A stretch of 64,000 nt of DNA from Arthrobacter sp. (GTDB lineage: Bacteria; Actinomycetota; Actinomycetes; Actinomycetales; Micrococcaceae). Positions 1-8,702 of the stretch are shown one piece after another. The stretch is from contig JAPLAM010000056.1 in assembly GCA_026393275.1 (NCBI GenBank), positions 1 through 64,000 on the forward strand, written 5' to 3'. Within the stretch, counting starts at the first letter, position 1. Every line of letters starts with the position of its first letter. Under the pieces are notes generated by a model that was not told where the DNA came from, searched no databases, and saw nothing but the letters and a program-made list of their open reading frames with translations. A program made the position numbers and the translations under genes.

Positions 1-1302
1 CATCGCCGCGGCGGCAAACCATGCGTAGGTGTATTGGCCGGTGGCATCACGGACGGCGCCGGCGGCCAACGCCGCCGCGGCGGCGCCGAGCTGGTGTGCG
101 GCGAAAACCCAGCCGAAGACTACGCTGCCGTCAGCACCAAACACCTGGCGGCAGATCGCGGCCGTCGGCGGGACGGTGGCCACCCAGTCCAGGCCGTAGA
201 TGACCACGAACACGAGCATGCTGGGCTGGACCTCGGCGCTGAGCAGCAGCGGCAGGACGAGCAGCCCGATGCCGCGGAACTGGTAGTAGACCGCGAGCAG
301 GATCCGCGGGTTGAACCGGTCCGTGAGCCAGCCGGACGCGATGGTGCCGACGATGTCGAAGATCCCGACGACGGCGAGCAGTCCGGCTGCGGTGGTTTCG
401 GGCATGCCGTGGTCGTGCGCGGAGGGGATGAAGTGGGTGCCGATCAGGCCGTTGGTGGTGGCCCCGCAGATCGCGAAGCCCGCCACAAGCGCCCAGAAGG
501 TCCGGACCCTACTGGCCCGCTTGAGCACCTGGAGCGCCCGGACGGCGGCGTTCCGGCGGGGTTCGGCTGCACCGGCCGGGCCTCCCGGCTCCGCGGCCCC
601 GCCCCCGGCGGCGCTGTCGGCTGCGCTACTGGCTGCGCTACTGGCAGGTTCGGGCTCCGCCGCCGTTTCGGCGCCGTACGGCAGTGCTCCGACGTCGGCC
701 GGTGAGTTCTTCAAGAACTTCAGTACCAGCGGCACCACGGCGAACGCGCCGGCGGCGATCAGCAGCGAGGCCTGCCGCCAGCCCGGGTTCTGGGCGAGGG
801 CGGCGATGAAGGGCAGGAACACCAGTTGCCCGGCGGCGCTGCCCGCGGTGAGGATTCCGACCACGAGTCCACGGCTCTTGGCGAACCAGGTGTTGGCGAT
901 CGTGGCGGCGAAGACCAGCGCCATGGATCCGGTGCCGAGACCGATCAGCAGCCCCCAGGTCAGCAGGATCTGCCAGGACTGGTTCACGAGCACGGTCAGG
1001 GCGCTGCCGGCCCCGATCAGCACCAGCGCCACCGAGGTCACGGCGCGGATCCCGAAGCGTTCCATCAGGGCCGCGGCAAACGGTGCCGTCAGGCCGAAGA
1101 GCACCAGGTTGATGCTCACGGCGGCCGAGAGGACCGTGGTGGACCAGCCGAACTCGGTCTGCAGCGGCACCATCAGCACGCCGGGGGCGGCCCGGAAGCC
1201 GGCGGCGCCGACCAGGGCCAGGAACGCGACGGCGGCGACCGTCCAGGCCGGATGGATGCGGCGCCGAGTGGAGGGGCGGCGGGTGGTCCGGGGCTCACTC
1301 AT
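1..1302 (-). CDS. MFS transporter, C-terminus cut by window edge
   Basis: I read this frame on the minus strand; it is open from an ATG at 1302 to the left edge (434 codons), so the last residues are missing. It is a multi-pass hydrophobic protein beginning MSEPRTTRRPSTRR, with the MFS loop segment FGWSTTVLSAAVSINLVLFG near the start. A central loop reads KFLKNSPADVGALPYG, typical of oxalate/formate-antiporter-like and monocarboxylate-like MFS members. Near the edge GAVRDATGQYTYAW matches the usual helix 10-11 loop. Its ATG overlaps the stop of the upstream HxlR gene (ATGA), so the two are probably translated together. Substrate unknown; an efflux or organic-acid role is inference. Confidence 0.85.
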   Translation of the reverse strand, partial: MSEPRTTRRPSTRRRIHPAWTVAAVAFLALVGAAGFRAAPGVLMVPLQTEFGWSTTVLSAAVSINLVLFGLTAPFAAALMERFGIRAVTSVALVLIGAGSALTVLVNQSWQILLTWGLLIGLGTGSMALVFAATIANTWFAKSRGLVVGILTAGSAAGQLVFLPFIAALAQNPGWRQASLLIAAGAFAVVPLVLKFLKNSPADVGALPYGAETAAEPEPASSAASSAADSAAGGGAAEPGGPAGAAEPRRNAAVRALQVLKRASRVRTFWALVAGFAICGATTNGLIGTHFIPSAHDHGMPETTAAGLLAVVGIFDIVGTIASGWLTDRFNPRILLAVYYQFRGIGLLVLPLLLSAEVQPSMLVFVVIYGLDWVATVPPTAAICRQVFGADGSVVFGWVFAAHQLGAAAAALAAGAVRDATGQYTYAWFAAAAM

Positions 1303-1826
1303 GCTGCGGTTCCGTTCGTCTGTGTCGTCTCCTGTGTCGCCGGGGCGGTGGCGAGGGATACCGGGGTGGCGGTCCGGGTGAGGCTGTGCCAGCTGGTGTT
1401 TTCGGCCGTGAGCCGTTTGCCGCAGGCCGTGCAGCTGTCCGCCGAGGTGGTGCGCTGCCCGCAGCCACTGTGGACCACGAACATGTGCGCCTGTTCGGAC
1501 GGCGCGGACAGGTGCTTTTCGGACCAGATCACGACGGCGTTGAGTACCGGCAGCACATCCTCGCCCTTGGCGGTGAGCACGTACTCCTGACGGGGCCTGC
1601 CGCCGTCGTCATAGGGCCGGCGGGTGAGCAGACCGGCCTCGACGAGGGCAGCCAGGCGCCGAGTGAGGACCGAGTCAGAGGCCCCCAGCCGGGCCTTGAT
1701 GGCGTCGAAGCGCCCGTTGCCGAAAAAGACTTCCCGGAGGACGAGCATGCCCCACGGATCGCCGAGGATATCCAGGCCGCGGGCCATGCTGCAGGTGCGC
1801 CGGGACCAATCGGATCGAAGTGCCAT
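1299..1826 (-). CDS. HxlR-family winged-helix regulator with C-terminal Cys-rich tail
   Basis: Residues 10-105 form an HxlR-type winged helix: CSMARGLDILGDPWGMLVLRE, then RFDAIKARLGASDSVLTRRLAALVEAGLL and the wing RRPYDDGGRPRQEYVLT. HxlR proteins are DNA-binding repressors or activators responding to small molecules or redox state. The 175-residue length is longer than the usual 110-130. The extra C-terminal part carries a possible metal-binding knuckle, SGCGQ followed by SCTACGKR, suggesting a zinc-ribbon-like addition. The gene overlaps the MFS start by 4 nt and probably controls that transporter. An inverted repeat lies just upstream of its start. Confidence 0.85.
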   Translation of the reverse strand: MALRSDWSRRTCSMARGLDILGDPWGMLVLREVFFGNGRFDAIKARLGASDSVLTRRLAALVEAGLLTRRPYDDGGRPRQEYVLTAKGEDVLPVLNAVVIWSEKHLSAPSEQAHMFVVHSGCGQRTTSADSCTACGKRLTAENTSWHSLTRTATPVSLATAPATQETTQTNGTAA

Positions 1827-1835
1827 ACCGGCACC

Positions 1836-1862
1836 CTAGCTGGCTATCTTCAAGAAAGCTAG
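1836..1862. promoter_or_regulatory. Inverted repeat upstream of the HxlR gene, candidate operator
   Basis: CTAGCT and AGCTAG form 6-bp inverted arms separated by 15 nt, ten bases before the HxlR start and inside the 50-nt gap to the GT87 gene. An autoregulatory HxlR site is a reasonable guess. No binding evidence exists. Confidence 0.35.
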
Positions 1863-1876
1863 CCCCTGAACGGAAA

Positions 1877-3154
1877 CTAAGGCGCCACCCTCAGCGCGGC
1901 ACGGGAGGGCCGGTAGGCCAGTGCCCAGTACACCAGCATCGCCATCCCGCAGACCACGCCCAGGCTCGCGACAATGAGCTGCCATTGCGTTTGCGGGTCC
2001 TTGCCCCATTCCTGGGCCCCGGCCATGACTGCCAGGTACTTGGGCGTCAGGTAGAACGCGACCGCGGAGGCGGCCACGATGATCCAGCCGGCCAGCCGCA
2101 TCCTGCCGTTGCGCGAGGGCACCCGGTGGATCGCGAAACCCATGCACGGCAGCGCGACGGCCATCCAGACCCAGTGGTGGGACCAGGACACCGGGCTGAT
2201 CAGTAGCATCAGCAGGGCGGTGGCGGACACGGCGACGAAGTTCTCCTCCGCCTCGACCGCCCACTTGATCACGAGTGCGGCCACGGCGGCGAGCGCGAGG
2301 GAGAGCACCAGCCACACCAGGGTTGTCAGGGAGGAGTCCGGCAGGCCCAGGTGCAGCAGCAGGCCCTTGACGGAGAGGTTGTCCACGTACGCGGGACCTC
2401 CGATCCGTCCCGTGTCCGGCAGGATCTTGGTCCAGAACGTCACCGAGGCCGTGGGCAGCATGGCCCAGCCCAGCGCGATCGAGCCGAAAAATCCGACGGC
2501 CATCCAGCCGAGGGCCTTGAAGTCGCGGCGGACCAGGAAGTACAGGCCGAAGGCGAGCGGGGTCAGCTTGATACCGGCCGCGATCCCGATCAGCAGGCCC
2601 GCCGGCCAGCGGAACTCGCCTGCCCGCGATTTTCCGTAGAGCGCGAAGTCGGCCAGGATCAGGCCCATCAGGATGATGTTGATCTGGCCGAAGTCGAAGG
2701 TGTCCCGCCACGGCCCCATCAGCAGGATCGCCGCGGTGCCGGCGAGCGCCAAGGCCCGGAACCGCCAGTCCGCGACGGCTTCCCGCCAGCGGCCCAGCCC
2801 GAAGTAGTGCCGGGCCAACCAGGCGGACACGACGGCGGCGCCGAGCAGCGCCGTGGCAATGAAGATGAGGCTGCCGGCGCTTTGGCCCAGCGTGGCGAGG
2901 GCGGCGAAGATCAGCGCGGCGAAGGGCGGGTAGGTGAAGGGCAGCCCGTCGCGGGGGGCGTAGAGCTCGTTCACGCCGGCCTCGCCCGTCTGCAGTACGC
3001 GGTTTCCGCCGTAGAAGTAGACCTCAAAGTCGTTCATCAGCGGGATGTACGCGGAGTACAGCACCACGAGCGCGGCGACGACGGCGGCCGCGCCGGCCGC
3101 CGTCGCTATCCAGCCGCGGGTGGTGCTGCGGGCTGCCTTGGAAACAACGGTCAC
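1877..3154 (-). CDS. GT87-family polyprenol-phosphate-dependent mannosyltransferase-like membrane protein (DUF2029)
   Basis: A 425-residue integral membrane protein with about ten hydrophobic segments. The first extracytoplasmic loop carries NDFEVYFYGGNRVLQ and FTYPPFAALIFA, the acidic loop and YPP motif typical of GT-C fold GT87 alpha-mannosyltransferases, which use polyprenyl-phosphate-mannose outside the membrane. Later GQINIILMGLILADF and a loop ending SWSHHWVWMAVALPCM are also characteristic. In actinobacteria such enzymes act on lipomannan/arabinomannan-type glycans; the acceptor here is unknown. The start follows the MetB stop by only 6 nt, so it may be cotranscribed with the transsulfuration genes, although no functional link is obvious. 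Confidence 0.82.
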   Translation of the reverse strand: MTVVSKAARSTTRGWIATAAGAAAVVAALVVLYSAYIPLMNDFEVYFYGGNRVLQTGEAGVNELYAPRDGLPFTYPPFAALIFAALATLGQSAGSLIFIATALLGAAVVSAWLARHYFGLGRWREAVADWRFRALALAGTAAILLMGPWRDTFDFGQINIILMGLILADFALYGKSRAGEFRWPAGLLIGIAAGIKLTPLAFGLYFLVRRDFKALGWMAVGFFGSIALGWAMLPTASVTFWTKILPDTGRIGGPAYVDNLSVKGLLLHLGLPDSSLTTLVWLVLSLALAAVAALVIKWAVEAEENFVAVSATALLMLLISPVSWSHHWVWMAVALPCMGFAIHRVPSRNGRMRLAGWIIVAASAVAFYLTPKYLAVMAGAQEWGKDPQTQWQLIVASLGVVCGMAMLVYWALAYRPSRAALRVAP

Positions 3155-3160
3155 CGGAGG

Positions 3161-4369
3161 CTAGCTGCCCGTCTCAAGGCGTGCGAACGCCTGCTCGAGG
3201 TCCGCGATCAGGTCCTCGACGTCCTCGATGCCGCAGGACAACCGGATCAGGTTCACGGGGACGGCCAGTTCGGTGCCCCTGACCGAGGCGTGCGTCATCT
3301 CCGAGGGGTAGTTCATCAGGGATTCGATGCCGCCCAGGGACTCCGCCAGGGTGAACACGGAGGTGGACTCGGCCACGGTGCGCGCCGCCGCCTCGCCGCC
3401 CTTGAACTGCACCGAGATCATCCCGCCGAACTTCTTCATCTGCTTCTTCGCCAGCTCGTGGCCGGGGTGCGAGGGAAGGCCCGGGTACAGCACGGCCTCC
3501 ACCTCCGGGCGCTCGAGCAGCCATTCGGCGACAGCCTGGGCGTTGTCGCTGTGCCGGTCCATGCGCACGCCCAGGGTCTTCAGCCCCCGGGTGGTGAGGA
3601 ACGCGTCCATCGGCCCGGACACGGCGCCGACGGCGAACTGCACGAACCCGATCTTCTCGGCCAGCGTTGCGTCGTTGACGATGATCGCGCCGCCGACGAC
3701 GTCGGAGTGGCCGCCGATGTACTTGGTGGTGGAGTGCACCACGACGTCGGCGCCGAGCGCCAGCGGGTTCTGCAGGTAGGGCGAAGCAAAGGTGTTGTCC
3801 ACCACCAGGAGGGCTCCGGCGAAGTGCGCCACCTCGGCCAGCGCCGCAATGTCGGTGATCTTCATCATCGGGTTCGACGGCGTCTCGACCCAGACCAGGC
3901 GGGTTTTGCCGCCGCCGGAAGCCGAGCCGCCTGCCGCAACGGCCTTCGCGACGGCATCGAGATCGGACATGTCCACCGGGGTGTTGCCGATCCCCCACTC
4001 GCCCAGGACGCGGCTGATCAGCCGGTACGTGCCACCGTAGGCGTCATTGCCGAGCACAATATGGTCCCCGGGCCGGGTCAGGGCACGGATCATCGAGTCT
4101 TCGGCGGCCAGGCCCGAGCTGAACGAGAAGGCAGCGGTACCGCCCTCCAGCGCGGCGAGCTGTTCCTGCAGCGCGTCGCGGGTGGGGTTGGTGCCGCGGC
4201 CGTACTCGTAGCCGGCCCGGAGGCCGCCGATCCCGTCCTGGGCGTAGGTGGACGAGAAGTGCACCGGGGGCACCACCGCGCCGGTACGCGGCTCGAAGGC
4301 CTGGCCGGCGTGCACGGCGCGGGTGTTGAACCCGGCGTTGGTCGCGGAAGAGCTTTCTGGCTGGGACAT
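3161..4369 (-). CDS. metB: Cystathionine gamma-synthase / gamma-lyase (Cys/Met metabolism PLP enzyme)
   Basis: A 402-residue fold-type I PLP enzyme. The start MSQPESSSATNAGFNTRAVH follows an AAGGAG ribosome site; the open frame continues upstream but that part is antisense to the beta-synthase gene. Family motifs include YGRGTNPTRDALQEQLA near residue 60, the SSGLAAEDS cofactor region, DNTFASPYLQNPL, and the PLP lysine in HSTTKYIGGHSDVVGG. The C-terminal LSCGIEDVEDLIADLEQA is also diagnostic. It lies 17 nt downstream of cystathionine beta-synthase, so the pair can convert homocysteine plus serine to cystathionine and on to cysteine. Sequence alone does not separate synthase (metB) from lyase activity; many actinobacterial enzymes do both. 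Confidence 0.9.
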   Translation of the reverse strand: MSQPESSSATNAGFNTRAVHAGQAFEPRTGAVVPPVHFSSTYAQDGIGGLRAGYEYGRGTNPTRDALQEQLAALEGGTAAFSFSSGLAAEDSMIRALTRPGDHIVLGNDAYGGTYRLISRVLGEWGIGNTPVDMSDLDAVAKAVAAGGSASGGGKTRLVWVETPSNPMMKITDIAALAEVAHFAGALLVVDNTFASPYLQNPLALGADVVVHSTTKYIGGHSDVVGGAIIVNDATLAEKIGFVQFAVGAVSGPMDAFLTTRGLKTLGVRMDRHSDNAQAVAEWLLERPEVEAVLYPGLPSHPGHELAKKQMKKFGGMISVQFKGGEAAARTVAESTSVFTLAESLGGIESLMNYPSEMTHASVRGTELAVPVNLIRLSCGIEDVEDLIADLEQAFARLETGS

Positions 4370-4386
4370 GGGACTCCTTGAACTGG

Positions 4387-5772
4387 TCAGTTGCTGAGGT
4401 AGGCGAGGAGGTCGTGGCGGGTCAGGATCCCCACCGGAGCGCCGACGAACGTCACCATCAGGGTGTCGGTGTCGGAGAGGAGTTCGCGGGCCGTCGAGAT
4501 CGATTCGAGCGAACCGATCACGGGAAGCCTGGCCTCCATGTGGTCGGAAATGTTGTCGGTGAGGTTGGCCTCGCCGCGGAAGAGCTTGGCCGTCAGGGTG
4601 CGTTCGTCCACCGCGCCGAGGACCTCGCCCATCACCACCGGCGGCTCCGCGGACAGCACCGGGATGTGCGAGACGCCGTACTCGTTCATGATGTTGATGA
4701 CGTCCCGGACGCTCTCGTTGGGGTGGATGTGCACCAGGTCCGGAAGTTCGCCGGTCTTGGCCTTGAGCACCTCCTCCACCGAGGCTTCGTCGCCGCCGGA
4801 CAGGAAGCCGTAGGAGCGCATCCACTGGTCGTTGAAGATCTTCGCGAGGTAGCCGCGTCCGGAGTCGGGCAGGATCACGACGACGACCGCGTCGGCGGGC
4901 AGGTCCTTGGCGGCCTGCAACGCGGCGACGACGGCCATACCGGAGGAGCCGCCCACCAGCAGGCCCTCCTCCCGGGCCAGCCGGCGGGTCATGGCGAAGG
5001 AGTCGGCGTCGCTGACGGCGATGACGTCGTCCGGAACGGCCTTGTCGTAGTTGACCGGCCACATGTCCTCGCCGACGCCTTCGACGAAGTACGGCCGGCC
5101 GGTGCCGCCGGAGTAGACCGAACCGGCAGGGTCGGCCGCGATGATCTTGACCACGCCGCCGTCGGCCTCGGGCCGGTCCGCGGAGATTTCCTTGAGGTAG
5201 CGGCCCGTGCCGGTGATGGTGCCGCCGGTGCCCGCGCCGATCACGCAGTGCGTGATCTTGCCGTCTGTGTCGTGCCAGATCTCCGGGCCAGTGGACTCGT
5301 AGTGGCTGGCCGGTGCGGCCGGGTTGGAGAACTGGTCCGGCTTGTACGCGCCGGGGATTTCGGTGACCAGTCGGTCCGAGACGCCGTAGTAACTTTGCGG
5401 GCTGTCCGGGGCGACGGCGGTGGGCGTCACCACGACTTCCGCGCCGTAGGCTTGGAGGACGGCGCGCTTGTCCTCGCCGACCTTGTCCGGGACCACGAAG
5501 ATGCAGCGGTAGCCCTTCTGCTGCGCCACCAGGGCCAGGCCGACGCCGGTGTTGCCCGACGTGGGCTCCACGATGGTCCCGCCGGGCAGGAGCTTGCCGC
5601 TGCGCTCCGCCTCGTCGATCATCTTGGCGGCGATGCGATCCTTGATGGACCCGCCGGGGTTCAGGTATTCGAGCTTCACCAGCACCGTGGCGGCGATGCC
5701 GTCGGTCACGTGGTTGAGTTTGACGAGCGGCGTGTTGCCGATGAGGTCCAAGATGGACTGGGCGTACTTCAT
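4387..5772 (-). CDS. cbs: Cystathionine beta-synthase with C-terminal CBS domain pair
   Basis: The 461-residue product starts at MKYAQSILDLIGNTPLVKLN; the open frame extends upstream without a better start. Residues 1-310 are a fold-type II PLP enzyme: NPGGSIKDRIAAKMI holds the PLP lysine, EPTSGNTGVGLAL binds substrate, and GAGTGGTITGTGRYLKE binds the cofactor phosphate. Residues from about 330 carry two CBS modules (VHIHPNESVRDVINIMNEYG and ARLPVIGSLESISTARELL), which sense adenosyl ligands in many relatives. It condenses serine (or acetylserine) with homocysteine. It is followed by metB and is divergent from the transporter gene at 5850. Confidence 0.9.
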   Translation of the reverse strand: MKYAQSILDLIGNTPLVKLNHVTDGIAATVLVKLEYLNPGGSIKDRIAAKMIDEAERSGKLLPGGTIVEPTSGNTGVGLALVAQQKGYRCIFVVPDKVGEDKRAVLQAYGAEVVVTPTAVAPDSPQSYYGVSDRLVTEIPGAYKPDQFSNPAAPASHYESTGPEIWHDTDGKITHCVIGAGTGGTITGTGRYLKEISADRPEADGGVVKIIAADPAGSVYSGGTGRPYFVEGVGEDMWPVNYDKAVPDDVIAVSDADSFAMTRRLAREEGLLVGGSSGMAVVAALQAAKDLPADAVVVVILPDSGRGYLAKIFNDQWMRSYGFLSGGDEASVEEVLKAKTGELPDLVHIHPNESVRDVINIMNEYGVSHIPVLSAEPPVVMGEVLGAVDERTLTAKLFRGEANLTDNISDHMEARLPVIGSLESISTARELLSDTDTLMVTFVGAPVGILTRHDLLAYLSN

Positions 5773-5849
5773 AGGTACAAAGTTACCGTCTCCGCGGCCG
5801 CGGGCTGGTCCGGTCGCGCGCGCAGCACCTCGGGTGCGAGGATTGGGCC

Positions 5850-7036
5850 GTGAAGCCAAGGACACGGTTGAGAGCGCTGCGGAGTTACGTGGTTCCCGTC
5901 GGCATGCTCCTGGCCGGGGCCGCGGCGCTGGCCACCGGGCTGCTCCCCTGGCCCGCCTTCGAGGAGCTCACGGACCGCACGGTGCCGGTGCTGGGCTTCG
6001 TGGTGGCCATGTCCCTCGTGACGGAATTGGTCGACGACGCCGGACTGTTCCGGGCGGTCACCGACCGCCTGGCCGCCCTCGGCCGCGGACGAGTCCGGCT
6101 GCTGTGGCTCCTGGTGATCGCCCTGGCAACGGTCTCCACAGTGTTTTTGTCGCTGGACACGACGGCGGTGCTGGTGACCCCCGTCGTGGTGCTGCTGGCC
6201 GTCCACGCGCGGATCCCGCCGCTGCCCTTCGCCCTGACCACCATCTGGCTCGCGAACACCGCCTCGCTGCTGCTGCCCGTGTCCAACCTGACTAATCTGC
6301 TCGCCCAAGGCCGGCTGGGCCTCAGTCCGGCCGGGTTCGCCGCGTTGGTCTGGGCGCCGGCGCTGGCAGGGGTCCTGCTCCCCCTGGCGCTGCTGTGGCT
6401 GGCCTTCCGAAAGGAGTTGCGCGGCCGCTACAGCCCGCAGCCTGCTCACCGGGTGCGGGACCAGGTGCTTCTCTATGCCTCGGCTGGCCTGATGCTGCTC
6501 CTGCTGCCGGCCCTGGTGTCCGGGATCCCGGTGTACATCCCGGCCGCTGCTGCGGCCGGGGTCCTGTTGGCGCTGTTCCTGTGGCGCCGCCGCTCGACCC
6601 TGCGCTGGTCGATGGTCCCCTGGCGGCCCCTCATGCTCACCGTCGGCCTATTCATGGTGGTGGAGACGCTGCACGCCAACGGGCTGGCGAAGGCGCTGGC
6701 CGGCGTTGCCGGGTCCGGGGACAGCCTGCCGGCGCTGCTCCAACTGGCGGGCCTTGGGGCCGGCGCGGCCAACGCGGTCAACAACCTGCCCGCCTACCTG
6801 GCGCTGGAACCGGTCGGCGGCTCGCCGTTGCGGCTCGCGGCGCTGCTGATCGGCGTGAACTTCGGCCCGCTCGTGACCCCTGGGCGTCGCTGGCGACACT
6901 GCTCTGGCACGAACGCCTGCGCGCGCTCAACGTCGAGATCCGCTGGGGCGGCTTCGCGCTGGCCGGACTGGTCGCCGTCGTCCTCACCGTCCCGCTGGCA
7001 ATCGCGGCGCTGTGGCTGGTCAACGGCATGCCCTGA
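5850..7036 (+). pseudogene. ArsB/SLC13-like ion transporter, interrupted by a 1-nt frameshift
   Basis: Starts with GTG (VKPRTRLRALRSYVVPVGML) and runs as a hydrophobic ArsB/NhaD-superfamily carrier: SLDTTAVLVTPVVVLLAVH, then NTASLLLPVSNLTNLLA and NAVNNLPAYLAL are family hallmarks. At 6877-6881 the expected NFGPLVTPWASLATLLW is broken: the text reads acccctggg, one C short of the five Cs needed, and the right protein continues in the +1 frame through LWHERLRALNVEIRWGGF to a stop at 7036. Restoring one base gives about 395 residues, normal for the family. A homopolymer sequencing error is at least as likely as a real mutation. Substrate (arsenite or other anion) cannot be assigned. Confidence 0.8.
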
Positions 7037-7062
7037 AACGCTGCGACCGGACCACTGCGACG

Positions 7063-7485
7063 TCAGGCGCCAAGGTCGTCTGCAGCCGAGCCCGCGCCTC
7101 CGGCACGCGGGGCGTTCTGCCAGAGCCCCACGATATTACCTTCGGTGTCCCGGAAGTAGGCGGCCCAGCCCATACTGCCGACTTCCTGCCTGGGGGTAAC
7201 GGTGCTGCCGCCCAGGGAATTGATCTGCTCCAACGCCGCATCAATGTCATCAACGTCCACCGTGATAACCGGGGACCTGAGATCACCTTCACGGTGGAAC
7301 ATGCCGCCGTTGATAGAACCCGTAACGGAGGGCATGCCCGCCGCATCCGTCGGCGTGGTCTTGATCATGGCATAGCCCATCTCCGGCACGGAGCTGAATT
7401 CCCATCCGAACACCGAAGTGTAGAACTTCCCCGCACGGTTCTCGTCCTCCGCGGGGATTTCGAAATGCACCACTCCACCAGCCAT
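7063..7485 (-). CDS. VOC-superfamily (glyoxalase/bleomycin-resistance-like) protein
   Basis: A 140-residue protein starting MAGGVVHFEIPAEDENRAGK behind a CAGGAG site; an upstream in-frame extension lacks such a site. The sequence has the beta-alpha-beta-beta-beta pattern of one vicinal-oxygen-chelate module (GKFYTSVFGWEF) and a terminal YFRDTEGNIVGLWQ, as in the glyoxalase-like 'predicted enzyme related to lactoylglutathione lyase' group. It is encoded on the opposite strand to, and convergent with, the transporter gene ending at 7036. Substrate unknown. Confidence 0.8.
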   Translation of the reverse strand: MAGGVVHFEIPAEDENRAGKFYTSVFGWEFSSVPEMGYAMIKTTPTDAAGMPSVTGSINGGMFHREGDLRSPVITVDVDDIDAALEQINSLGGSTVTPRQEVGSMGWAAYFRDTEGNIVGLWQNAPRAGGAGSAADDLGA

Positions 7486-7685
7486 CACATACTCCTGACG
7501 ATCAAGCGATCCGTTACCGGGGCGAGCACGGAGTATCCGCGCCACAGCCGGATTCTAATTCGTCGGGCGGCCGCGGAACAGGGCCGTTGGGTCCGCGGAG
7601 CTCGGCCGCGGAAGCACCACGGCAGGGACACCGCGGGGACGCCCCCGATACCTCCGCCGTCGCCCCGCCGTGGGAACATATTCGG

Positions 7686-8663
7686 GTGACCATCGCAGAA
7701 CTCCCCGTCGGCGCTGCCGCCCCGGACGCGGCGCTGCGGTGGCATCCGGGCGGCCCGTACGATCTGTTCCAGACCCTTGGCACGCTCCGGCGCGGCCACG
7801 GCGATCCCTCGGTCCGGGTTACCCCGGATGGGCTGTGGATGGCGTTCACCACCGCGTCCGGCCCGGCCACCCTGCGCCTGGCCGCCACCGGTCCGGCGGC
7901 CGCACCCTGCATCGAAGCGCGCGCCTGGGGCCCGGGAGCCGCCAGCGCGGTCGAGGCCGTTCCCCGATTGCTGGGCCGCGACGACGACTGGACAGGCTTC
8001 GACGAACCGGCGTTCCTCGCCACCCTCCCCCGGATGGTGGCCGAAGCCCGGCGCCGGAACCGTGCCCTCCGGCTGCCCGCCACCGGCCGGATTATCGATT
8101 CGCTGGTGCCCACGGTCCTGGAGCAGAAGGTCACGGTGATCGAGGCCCGCCGCGCCTACCGCTACCTGATGTACCGCTTCGGGACCGCGGCGCCCGGTGC
8201 CGGCGCCGCGGCCCCCGCCAACCTCATGGTCCAGCCCACGCCCGAGCAGTGGCTGCGCATCCCGTCGTGGGAATGGCACAAGGCCGGGGTTGGGCCGCAG
8301 CGCGCGGCGACCGTCATGCGGGCGTTGCGCTCCGCCGCCGCGCTGGAACGCCTGGCGGCGCTGCCGGCGGCCGAGGCGGCGGCGAAGCTGCAGGTCATCC
8401 CAGGGATCGGCGTCTGGACGGCGGCCGAGGTGGTGCAGCGCACGCACGGCTGTCCGGATTCGATCGCGGTGGGCGACTATCATCTGGCCGCCTACGTCGG
8501 TGCGGCCCTGACCGGCCGCAGGACGGACGACGCCGGCATGCTGCGGTTGCTGGCGCCCTGGGCCGGCCACCGGCAGCGCGTGGTCCGCGTGATCGGGCTC
8601 AGCGGCTTCCGGAAACCGGTCTTCGGCCCGCGGATGACCATCCAGGACCACCGCGGACACTGA
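7686..8663 (+). CDS. DNA-3-methyladenine glycosylase-like protein (HhH-GPD family)
   Basis: A 325-residue product if begun at the GTG at 7686 (VTIAELPVGAAAPDAALRW); the open frame reaches further upstream to 7587 but that part looks non-coding, and neither start has a strong ribosome site. The helix-hairpin-helix is seen in LQVIPGIGVWTAAEVVQR and the catalytic aspartate in IAVGDYHLAAYVG, with SLVPTVLEQKVTVIEARRAY before it. Enzymes of this AlkA/Mag type remove alkylated bases in base-excision repair. It is flanked by genes on the other strand and looks monocistronic. Confidence 0.8.
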   Translation: MTIAELPVGAAAPDAALRWHPGGPYDLFQTLGTLRRGHGDPSVRVTPDGLWMAFTTASGPATLRLAATGPAAAPCIEARAWGPGAASAVEAVPRLLGRDDDWTGFDEPAFLATLPRMVAEARRRNRALRLPATGRIIDSLVPTVLEQKVTVIEARRAYRYLMYRFGTAAPGAGAAAPANLMVQPTPEQWLRIPSWEWHKAGVGPQRAATVMRALRSAAALERLAALPAAEAAAKLQVIPGIGVWTAAEVVQRTHGCPDSIAVGDYHLAAYVGAALTGRRTDDAGMLRLLAPWAGHRQRVVRVIGLSGFRKPVFGPRMTIQDHRGH

Positions 8664-8702
8664 CGCGAGCCTCAAGCGGGGCCCGCAGCACGCCGGTTGC
8701 GG

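Noticed and set aside
2351..4381. Plus-strand open frame of 676 codons
   Set aside because: It is antisense to the GT87 and metB genes, has low-complexity Gly/Arg/His/Asp/Val composition and no family motif; typical shadow of GC-rich coding DNA.
3161..5062. A 633-residue N-terminally extended cystathionine gamma-synthase
   Set aside because: The extra 231 residues are antisense-like low complexity overlapping the beta-synthase gene; a good ribosome site and start exist at 4369.
5773..5849. SAM- or cysteine-responsive riboswitch upstream of the transsulfuration genes
   Set aside because: The divergent gap is only about 77 nt and shows no conserved riboswitch core.
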